Shown: positions 13,089 to 18,808 of the stretch, in pieces
Numbering within the stretch: the stretch's first letter is position 1
How the letters are laid out: each line of letters starts with the position of its first letter
Assembly (NCBI GenBank): GCA_963930325.1
Contig: CAWVME010000074.1
Coordinates: 1-18,808 of the forward strand
DNA: 18,808 bases
Direction: 5' to 3'
DNA from: CALXJM01 sp963930325
GTDB taxonomy: Bacteria; Bacillota; Clostridia; TANB77; CAG-508
Program-made: the position numbers and the translations under genes
Notes under the pieces: model-generated
The model's input: only the letters and a program-made list of their open reading frames with translations
Databases searched by the model: none
What the model was told of the DNA's origin: nothing

Positions 13089-13189
13089 TACGGTTTTAGC
13101 TTTTTTGTTTGCAAATATGTTGTTGAGTTTTTCTATGCAACGTTATCTTTTTAACAAATAGAGAAACGCGACTTTTCCTAATTGACAAA

Positions 13190-13214
13190 AGAGGTTGCAA
13201 TTTATGCAACCTCT
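13190..13214 (-). terminator. Rho-independent terminator of the rubredoxin gene
   Basis: AGAGGTTGCA at 13190-13199 pairs perfectly with TGCAACCTCT at 13205-13214 (10 bp, loop ATTTA). On the complement it is followed by TTTTGTC. It lies 12 bp past the rubredoxin stop codon. Confidence 0.8.
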
Positions 13215-13226
13215 TCTACGATTTTA

Positions 13227-13364
13227 TTAGTCTTGCACTTCAAAAGAGTCTTTACCTACACCGCAAAGAGGGCATGCCCAGTCGTCTGGTAAATCTTCAA
13301 ATTTTACTCCTTCTACACTTTCATCATAAACATATCCACATACAGTACATACATATTTTTTCAT
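13227..13364 (-). CDS. Rubredoxin, short form (45 aa)
   Basis: A one-iron electron carrier for the cytoplasm, typical of anaerobes, where it passes electrons to oxygen- or peroxide-reducing enzymes. The sequence opens MKKYVCTVCGYVYDE and the second knuckle is DDWACPLCGVGKDSFE, so all four iron-binding cysteines (6, 9, 31, 34) are present. Normal rubredoxins are about 52-54 aa. This one lacks the roughly 7-residue NG-V-GT loop between the knuckles, as in the 45-residue rubredoxin of Desulfovibrio desulfuricans. AAGGAAGG lies before the ATG. It has its own terminator. No partner enzyme is nearby. Confidence 0.93.
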   Translation of the reverse strand: MKKYVCTVCGYVYDESVEGVKFEDLPDDWACPLCGVGKDSFEVQD

Positions 13365-13429
13365 ATCTTTTCCTTCCTTTCTAATGTATAAACTAGGCTT
13401 TTTCTAGTTACTTCTTTATCCGTATAATA

Positions 13430-13657
13430 TTACAAATTCTTATTCTTTGTCAATAGTTTTTCTTTTACTTCGTATCCTAAATTTTGAATAGCTTTTTTCA
13501 TCTGCTCTATATCTTGGCTATTTTGCTCTATTTCTACTTTTCCATTTTCTAATATTATATCTACGTTTTTTACACCCTCCATCTCTAATAGCTCTGCTTT
13601 TATCATTTGAGCACACTTATTACACGCTATGCCATCTACATAAAATGTTGTTTTCAT
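13430..13657 (-). CDS. Heavy-metal-associated (HMA) domain protein, CopZ-like
   Basis: A 75-aa single-domain metallochaperone with a beta-alpha-beta-beta-alpha-beta pattern. MKTTFYVDGIACNKCAQMIKAEL carries the metal-binding CxxC in GIACNKC, where most family members have GMxCxxC, and GYEVKEK ends the domain. Such proteins carry Cu(I) or other soft metals to P-type ATPases, none of which is in the window. An upstream in-frame ATG at 13687 would add ten residues that include the RBS-like AAAGGG, so the ATG at 13657 is preferred. It lies about 65 bp upstream of the rubredoxin gene and could share its transcript. Metal specificity is unknown. Confidence 0.85.
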   Translation of the reverse strand: MKTTFYVDGIACNKCAQMIKAELLEMEGVKNVDIILENGKVEIEQNSQDIEQMKKAIQNLGYEVKEKLLTKNKNL

Positions 13658-13778
13658 TCTTAAAATCCCTTTCCGTCCTTTTTCCATATTCTATCCATTT
13701 TTTATAATTTCATACATATTAAGCTCTTATTACTACTTTTATGTTACTAATATTTTTATACTATTTTGTTAAAAATAT

Positions 13779-14750
13779 TTAAATTTTTTCCATTCCTATT
13801 AATTTAATTTTATTTGACATATATTTTTCATTATTATTCATCTCTTCTGACAATTTTGTAGATATATATTTTTTATTATCATCTGGAAAAACCGTTACCA
13901 TATTAGGTGTATTTTCTCCTGCAATCACTCCTGCAAGGAAGTTTGCTCCACTTGATATTCCAACTCCAAGCCCTAGTTCTCTTGCTATTTTTCGAGCCAT
14001 TTGAATACTATCTAAATCATTTACTGCTATCACTTCATCAAGTAATTCCTTTTCTACTATACTAGGAATAAAGTCATCTCCAATTCCTTCTATAAGATGA
14101 CTTCCTTTATTTTCTCCCTTAGATAATATTGGCATTGTATCCGGTTCCATTCCATATATTTTTGTTTTTGGAAAATGTTCTTTTAAATATTTTCCAACTC
14201 CCATTAAAGTTCCTCCAGTTCCAATACCCGACACAAATCCTCCAATATCTTTTAGAGTATTTACAATTTCTTTAGCAGTTGATTCATAGTGTGCTTTTAC
14301 ATTATTTAAATTATCAAACTGTTTAGATCTATATCCCTTAATTTTATTTGCTAATTCGTCTGCTCTTTTTATTGCCTCTAAAAATCCACCTTCTTCTCTT
14401 GATACCAAATAAACCTTAGCTCCATACATTTCCATAATCTTTCTTCTTTCTAGGCTTACCCAATCTGGCATAAAAATATGAACAGGATGTTTATAATAAG
14501 CTCCTATAGCAGCTAAAGAAATTCCTGTGTTTCCACTTGTTGCTTCTATAATTGGTTGGTTTTCAGTTAACTCCCCTTTTTTTATAGCTTCTTGCAAAAT
14601 GTAGTTTACCATTCTATCTTTTATGCTTCCTGTAAAATTATAATATTCTAGCTTCGCATATAGATATTTTTCTTTCCCTAAATATTCGTATTTTATCATT
14701 ACCATGGGAGTATTTCCAATAAGTCCTTCTAAATTTTTGTCTTTAATCAT
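13779..14750 (-). CDS. cysK: Cysteine synthase-family PLP enzyme
   Basis: A 323-aa fold-type II PLP enzyme that replaces the acetyl group of O-acetylserine with sulfide to make cysteine. The landmarks are LIGNTPMV (10-17), PLP-binding Lys44 in FTGSIKDR, the substrate loop TSGNTGIS (71-78), the phosphate-binding GIGTGGT and GVGISSGANFLAG, and the C-terminal VTVFPDDNKKYIST. The lysine motif departs from the usual NPGGSVKDR (here YYNFTGSIKDR), which places it in a divergent branch, so cystathionine beta-synthase-like or other beta-replacement activity is possible. AAAGGGTGAG sets the start at 14750; an in-frame GTG nine bases earlier overlaps that RBS. It appears monocistronic. Confidence 0.85.
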   Translation of the reverse strand: MIKDKNLEGLIGNTPMVMIKYEYLGKEKYLYAKLEYYNFTGSIKDRMVNYILQEAIKKGELTENQPIIEATSGNTGISLAAIGAYYKHPVHIFMPDWVSLERRKIMEMYGAKVYLVSREEGGFLEAIKRADELANKIKGYRSKQFDNLNNVKAHYESTAKEIVNTLKDIGGFVSGIGTGGTLMGVGKYLKEHFPKTKIYGMEPDTMPILSKGENKGSHLIEGIGDDFIPSIVEKELLDEVIAVNDLDSIQMARKIARELGLGVGISSGANFLAGVIAGENTPNMVTVFPDDNKKYISTKLSEEMNNNEKYMSNKIKLIGMEKI

Positions 14751-14868
14751 TTTTCTCACCCTTTCTTAGGTTATTTTATGCAAAATAAAAAAAGTTGTTT
14801 CTCATATATATAATTATTCCTTATGTATTAGCAATGTAAGGAACTTAATTGCTTGTATATAACAAATT

Positions 14869-14897
14869 TTGCTGCACAGAAATATTCTATGCAGCAA
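14869..14897 (-). terminator. Hairpin terminator after the cvpA-like gene
   Basis: TTGCTGCA at 14869-14876 pairs with TGCAGCAA at 14890-14897, and the stem extends inward through AGAA/TTCT. On the complement it is followed by AATTTGTTAT, a modest T tract. It lies 15 bp past the stop codon of the CvpA-family gene. Confidence 0.7.
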
Positions 14898-14912
14898 GTA
14901 TTAGCTTAACTA

Positions 14913-15563
14913 TTAAAATAAACTTGTTAAAATCAAATTATGATTATACATAAAGTTACCTAAAATAGACGAGTTAATCATTTCAAATAATGCAGTATTA
15001 TTAACCATAGGAGCTATTAATGACAATAGAGCTAACACTACATACACAATTAGAATTCCTTTTAAAAGTCCATAAATTGTTCCTCCCAATTTATTAAATT
15101 GTTTAATAATTGGTAGTTCTGCAATAACATTTACCAGTGTTCTAAAGAAGAATAAAATAATTTTTGTTCCGATATATAAAACAATTATAACTACTACACG
15201 AATTGTAGTTGTTGTAATTTCTTTTGCCATAGCTCTAGCACCAGCATTTTTTACATCTGTAGTATATTTATTAATATAATCTACCACAATTTGCGAAGTA
15301 TTATTAATATCTTCTTTTTCAATTTCTTTTTCTTCTATCTTTTCTTCTATTAATTTTTCTGTTAATGCACCTTCTATATCTTGCGCAATTGATGTGTTTT
15401 CCATAATCCAATTACTAATTGGTCCAGATAAAAGAATAGCGACTAAAAGAGCTATAAAAAATGAAATAATTTTAAATATAACACCTACCAATCCTTTTTT
15501 ATAACCTATAAATGTGCATAATAAAATAACTGCAATAATAATTATGTCCATAATAATCCACAT
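14913..15563 (-). CDS. CvpA-family membrane protein
   Basis: A 216-aa protein with about four membrane helices: MDIIIIAVILLCTFIGYKKGLVGVIFKIISFFIALLVAILLS, then IRVVVIIVLYIGTKIILFFF and a final segment ILIVYVVLALLSLI. GYKKGLVGVIFK after the first helix is the family hallmark. A charged loop at about 68-85 (EKLIEEKIEEKEIEKEDI) lies between the second and third helices. CvpA proteins are named after a role in colicin V production and are linked to envelope processes, but no biochemical activity is established. AGGAGG eight bases before ATG fixes the start. It follows the DUF5711-like gene by 12 bp, a pairing repeatedly seen in Clostridia as I recall it. Confidence 0.85.
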   Translation of the reverse strand: MWIIMDIIIIAVILLCTFIGYKKGLVGVIFKIISFFIALLVAILLSGPISNWIMENTSIAQDIEGALTEKLIEEKIEEKEIEKEDINNTSQIVVDYINKYTTDVKNAGARAMAKEITTTTIRVVVIIVLYIGTKIILFFFRTLVNVIAELPIIKQFNKLGGTIYGLLKGILIVYVVLALLSLIAPMVNNTALFEMINSSILGNFMYNHNLILTSLF

Positions 15564-15575
15564 GATTTTTGCCTC

Positions 15576-16715
15576 CTATAAACTAATAATTTCCACTTTG
15601 TTTCGCTCCACAATTCCTGCTATATTGCTACTAAGAACTACTTCTCTTATTTCTTGAGATGAAACATATTTTTTTATTAACCATCCATTGGTTCCAACAA
15701 AATGAATTTCTGTTCCTATATTTAGTGCAATAATATCTCCATAAGTGTATATTCCTTTTGGTACTCCATCTAATGTGTAAATTGAAGTTCTTTTATTAGA
15801 TGAATTCGTAATTTCTACAGTTGTTGCCATATCAAATAAATTTGATGCTTTTTTTGTTACCTTTGCAATATTATTTGTTAAATCAATATCTGCAAAAATA
15901 TCGTCTTCTTGAAATTCTGCTAATGTATTTATTTCTTCATTTATAATTGAACTAATTCCACTTTCATGCATATAAACTAAATTGTCTTGATAATTTAGTT
16001 TTGTTATAATTTTGTTATTCATATCTTGGTTATTATAAATAATAGCTTCGCTTGGAGTAGTTTGAGCTTTTTCTATAGAAATAATTTTAATTCCAGATTT
16101 AATTACTGTTCCGCTAGAGTTTGCCTCTGCTATTGCCAAATATTTATTATCATCAGACAAATCAATGTCTATACTATATGTAGTAGAAAGATATGTACTA
16201 AAAAGCTCTTTTCCTTCGGTGTTATATGTAGTAACTACTACTTTATAGCTTGTACCTGTTAAAACTACAGATACATATCCGTTTTTATTTACATTAATCT
16301 TTGAAATTGAGCCTTCAACATCTTTTTCCCATAAAATACTATTACCTGAAACAAGGTACAATTTCTTTCCACCGCTTTCTGCTACTACTAGATATTTGTT
16401 ATCCGCCGTAAATATTGGTTTAGATATATTCATATTTATATTTTGTACCTCTCTTCCAGATGCATTATACATTTTTAACATATTTCCTGATAAAATAACT
16501 ATATGATTTTCTACTGCATATACATAATTATTTGCACTTTCTTCTAATGATATAGCCACAACATTTTCCTCTTCAATTTCTTTAGCTAAAACATATTTGT
16601 CTACTAATTTTCGGAAGCTTTCATTGGCAATATAAAATGTTGCAATGAGTATAATACCTATAATTAATATAACAATAGCCGTAAATTTAAATATGTCTTT
16701 TTTGTTTTTTAACAT
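15576..16715 (-). CDS. Membrane-anchored beta-propeller-like protein (DUF5711-like)
   Basis: The 379-aa product has a short basic N-terminus, one membrane helix at about 12-31 (AIVILIIGIILIATFYIA) and a large outside part made of repeated beta units of about 40-50 residues, such as NNYVYAVENHIVILSGNMLKMYNASG, DNKYLVVAESGGKKLYLVSG and DNKYLAIAEANSSG. This is the pattern of a WD40/YVTN-type propeller without catalytic residues. It looks like the DUF5711 family; that name is from memory. It probably binds a partner at the cell surface or wall, and the cotranscribed CvpA-like protein is the best candidate. AAGGAG sits correctly before the ATG. Confidence 0.75.
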   Translation of the reverse strand: MLKNKKDIFKFTAIVILIIGIILIATFYIANESFRKLVDKYVLAKEIEEENVVAISLEESANNYVYAVENHIVILSGNMLKMYNASGREVQNINMNISKPIFTADNKYLVVAESGGKKLYLVSGNSILWEKDVEGSISKINVNKNGYVSVVLTGTSYKVVVTTYNTEGKELFSTYLSTTYSIDIDLSDDNKYLAIAEANSSGTVIKSGIKIISIEKAQTTPSEAIIYNNQDMNNKIITKLNYQDNLVYMHESGISSIINEEINTLAEFQEDDIFADIDLTNNIAKVTKKASNLFDMATTVEITNSSNKRTSIYTLDGVPKGIYTYGDIIALNIGTEIHFVGTNGWLIKKYVSSQEIREVVLSSNIAGIVERNKVEIISL

Positions 16716-16836
16716 TCTTTCTCCTTTTCTTTATTCATTACTGCCATAGTTATATCAATAATTTCTATCTTTTTCAAGTTTTATAAAAAAATTTCACAAT
16801 TCTCATTGTATTTTGTAATTTATTATATACTCAAAA

Positions 16837-17863
16837 TTAATTCTTTGAATATTTAGTTTTCTTACATTTTGCAATTGCTAATATCTGCATTAATCCCAAG
16901 TAACCAAATAATGGATATAGAATATTAACTAAATTTGAAAAACCTATTTGTGAAATAAAAATACTTGTAATGCAAATAAATGCGTTTATATATTTATATT
17001 CTTTTGAATTATTCGTAGTATTCTGTATAAAGCCGTAACCTGCTGCTATTGCTGAAGTAACAATAGCAATTATAATAACTCCTCCATATAAGTATTTAAA
17101 TACTTCTCCTAATTTACTTGCAATATAAACAAGTGGTATTTCTATATTTATTAACAAATCTTTGCAAAGTAATAAAAAAATAATAATTCCTAAAATAGTT
17201 AGTATTCCACCACATAAAATGGCTATCTTTATACTATCTTTTTTAGTTTGTGAAAAATTTCTTAAAGATAATAATATAGGAATTAATGTAATACTATTAT
17301 AACTTGCATAAATTATACTATATAAAAATGGTTTTCCCCATAGTGTTTCATTTTCTATTGTAAATAAACTAGCTTTATTGGCATACATGCCCCCCAAAGC
17401 TATAATTAAAATAATAATTACTGGTACTAGTATTTCATTTACTTTTACAATTCCATTTATATTTTTATTAAATATCATATAGCATACAAAAGCTCCTAGA
17501 GTTGCTCCTAAAATCATAGGAATTTTCAGTTCTTGTAAAAAATATGCCCCAAATCCTGCTATCATAATATAGAAAGTAATTAGTAAAAAAGCATTTACAA
17601 TAAGGTTTATAATTTTATTTATATGTTTGTTAGAACCAATTATTTTATGTAAAAATTGTTTATATGTTTGAATAGAATTTTCTTTCGTGATTTCTAGTGT
17701 TTTATAAATAATATATGCTGTAATCATATTAGAAATAAAAATTCCAATTAAGCCTTTATATCCGAACTGCTGAAAAAACAATAAAATTTCTTGCCCGTGA
17801 TGCAAAACCAGCACCTATAACAGTTCCTACAATAACCATAGTAACTTTTAATGCATTCTTCAT
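16837..17863 (-). pseudogene. YkvI-family membrane protein, frameshifted near the start
   Basis: About ten membrane helices and the motif GAGFASGQEI followed by FFQQFGYKGLIG identify a YkvI-type transporter-like protein of the APC-related fold; substrates are unknown. The proper start is the ATG at 17863, with GAGGTGA before it, reading MKNALKVTMVIVGTVIGAGFAS. The frame then breaks at TCACGGGCAAG, where the family sequence needs TCAGGGCAAG (S-G-Q-E). One extra base, at or near 17797, causes the shift, and the first frame stops after about 35 codons. The rest (16837 to about 17800) stays open for 320 codons with no other damage, so the lesion is recent or a sequencing error. A GTG at 17814 could start the downstream part, but it has no RBS and would lose the first helix. 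Confidence 0.8.
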
Positions 17864-17915
17864 AAAGTCACCTCAATCAATTTTATTCAGGAAATTGTAA
17901 GTTATGTTAAAAATT

Positions 17916-17962
17916 AAATATTTTTACATTTCATAAATTTTTTATCGTTCGCGTGCCAATTT
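17916..17962. repeat. Dispersed repeat, copy 2 (upstream of the ykvI-like gene)
   Basis: Matches 13031-13061 and 13074-13088 with few substitutions: AAATATTTTTACATTTCATAAATTT, then TTTATCG, then TTCGCGTGCCAATTT. In this copy the two blocks are joined directly, without the extra bases seen in copy 1. Confidence 0.55.
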
Positions 17963-17977
17963 ACAGAAGAAAAATTA

Positions 17978-18056
17978 TGTTCCTTCATAGAGCAAAGCGA
18001 TGTTCTTGATTTCTTTCAGCACATCCTTTTCGAATCCCTTAGTTTTATTCGTTCAC
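17978..18056 (-). pseudogene. Possible 3' remnant of a decayed gene
   Basis: On the complement, 25 codons end in TAA and read TNKTKGFEKDVLKEIKNIALLYEGT, with charged, helical character and richer G+C than the flanks. There is no start codon or RBS, and the frame is closed upstream by TGA. It could be the tail of a lost gene, but it is too short to assign a family and may be chance. Confidence 0.25.
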
Positions 18057-18094
18057 AAAAATAAAAAGAAGTAGTCGAATGTTCACTACTTCTT
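18056..18094 (-). terminator. Rho-independent terminator
   Basis: AAGAAGTAGT at 18066-18075 pairs perfectly with ACTACTTCTT at 18085-18094 (10 bp, 9-nt loop). On the complement it is followed by TTTATTTTTG. It lies about 185 bp past the small membrane-protein gene and probably ends that transcript. Confidence 0.75.
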
Positions 18095-18278
18095 GGTGAT
18101 CCAGAGCAAAATAAGGATTATTACAGTATTTTTACTACATTTTTATACTATTTATAGTACTCATTTAATATATATAAAATCAATATTATACTATGTTTAC
18201 ATTGTACTATTATATAAAATATACTTTCATAATATTTTTGTATTGCAGTAAAAATTGCAGTAGTATTTTATAATATCG
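18095..18278. other. AT-rich gap, no gene seen
   Basis: Nearly pure AT sequence between the terminator and the small membrane-protein gene, apart from GGTGATCCAGAGC at its left end. No reading frame with an RBS, RNA gene or clear repeat unit was seen. Confidence 0.4.
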
Positions 18279-18491
18279 CTAATCTTGATTATTTCTTTTC
18301 TTAATAGATATTACAATGGCATTTGCAATAGAAAATATAATTGTTCCTACTAAACAAATTAGCATAAATAACCAGAAATTATTTATAGCAAAAAAAGCAC
18401 CTATTATTGCAAATATTATAGCACCAATAGCAATTATTGTCGCATTACGTTCTTGTTTTTCCTCGTCTGATTTATTTGAATTATAGCTCAT
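18279..18491 (-). CDS. Small two-helix membrane protein (70 aa)
   Basis: A charged N-terminus (MSYNSNKSDEEKQERN) is followed by two membrane helices, ATIIAIGAIIFAIIGAFFAI (about 17-36) and FWLFMLICLVGTIIFSIANAIVIS (about 39-62), and a basic tail KKRNNQD. No family was recognised. AAGGAGT eight to nine bases before ATG makes translation likely. It lies 25 bp after the HigA-like gene on the same strand and so is probably co-transcribed. A link to the toxin-antitoxin function suggested by that gene is unproven. Confidence 0.7.
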   Translation of the reverse strand: MSYNSNKSDEEKQERNATIIAIGAIIFAIIGAFFAINNFWLFMLICLVGTIIFSIANAIVISIKKRNNQD

Positions 18492-18516
18492 TTTTGATAC
18501 TCCTTATAAAAGCGGA

Positions 18517-18808
18517 TTATTGTTTTACTTCCGCTTCTTTATTTTTCTTTTTTATTTTTTCTTCTAGTGGTACTACTGATAAAGTATAACCCATAGCATA
18601 TAGCATTTTCATTAATGTAGTATATTGAGGAGTACGTACAAAATTTTCAATTTTTGCAATAGAAGGTTGTATAATACCACTTTTTTCACTTAATTCTTGT
18701 TGTGTCAAATTCGCTTTTTTTCTTGCTTCAATAGTAGCTTTTATAATTTCTTTTTCAAGTTCCATTTCTTCTATTTCTTCAGGTGTAAAGTCTAGTTCTT
18801 TTTTTACA
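18517..18808 (-). CDS. HigA-like XRE-family HTH antitoxin, 5' end outside the window
   Basis: The C-terminal part is a Cro/C1-type helix-turn-helix: IIKATIEARKKANLTQQELSEKSGIIQPSIAKIENFVRTPQYTTLMKMLYAMGYTLSVVPLE, with the typical Q-Q-E-L-S and SIAKIE helices. The frame is open to the window edge, adding at least VKKELDFTPEEIEE before the ATG at 18765, and that ATG has no RBS. The true start therefore lies outside. The acidic N-terminal extension and the MGYTLSVVP tail match HigA-type antitoxins, which bind and neutralise a RelE/HigB-type ribonuclease usually encoded next to them; that gene would be to the right of the window. A lone regulator remains possible. Confidence 0.8.
   Translation of the reverse strand, partial: VKKELDFTPEEIEEMELEKEIIKATIEARKKANLTQQELSEKSGIIQPSIAKIENFVRTPQYTTLMKMLYAMGYTLSVVPLEEKIKKKNKEAEVKQ

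Noticed and set aside
18034..18044. TTCGAATCC resembling a tRNA T-loop
   Set aside because: The flanking bases do not form a T stem, and no acceptor or anticodon stem can be drawn around it.

Overview
The window is a low-GC, almost entirely minus-strand stretch of chromosome from an anaerobic Firmicute, most likely a gut-associated member of the class Clostridia. The basis is strong AGGAGG-type ribosome binding sites, TTG and GTG starts, AT-rich codon use, rubredoxin, a fermentative D-lactate dehydrogenase and a bile salt hydrolase/penicillin V acylase-family enzyme. Species cannot be read from this sequence. No rRNA, tRNA, CRISPR array or intact transposon was seen.

Left third (1-6900) is accessory. 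It begins with a short leader-like transcript and terminator, then a GIY-YIG nuclease gene broken by a 7-bp tandem duplication. Next is an IS481-type transposase remnant whose right end abuts a 29-bp hairpin repeat. An ECF sigma factor and its membrane-anchored partner follow on the plus strand. A single secreted-protein gene of clearly higher G+C sits between 14-bp inverted repeats. A second exact copy of the 29-bp hairpin then lies just past the end of a two-gene unit (metallo-beta-lactamase-fold hydrolase and choloylglycine hydrolase family enzyme). Two more orphan genes of unknown function follow: a 73-aa zinc-ribbon-like protein behind a 46-nt palindrome, and a 304-aa protein behind a structured leader.

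Centre (6900-10570) is a tightly overlapping zinc-uptake operon: a Fur/Zur-type regulator with a palindromic operator at its own promoter, then substrate-binding protein, ATPase and permease, ending with an AlkD-like DNA alkylation repair gene. A run of eight G lies at the ATPase/permease overlap.

Right third (10610-18808) is mostly housekeeping: D-lactate dehydrogenase, HAD nucleotidase and tRNA-t6A dehydratase (TcdA) as one unit; a 45-aa short rubredoxin; a CopZ-like metallochaperone; a cysteine synthase; a DUF5711-like/CvpA membrane pair; a YkvI-family membrane protein frameshifted near its start; and a small membrane protein behind a HigA-like HTH gene that runs off the right edge.

No single obvious new multi-gene defence system was found. 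The best candidates for something undescribed are the inverted-repeat-flanked secreted-protein cassette, the two orphan genes with elaborate 5' structures, and the poly-G tract that would fuse ZnuC to ZnuB if one base were lost.
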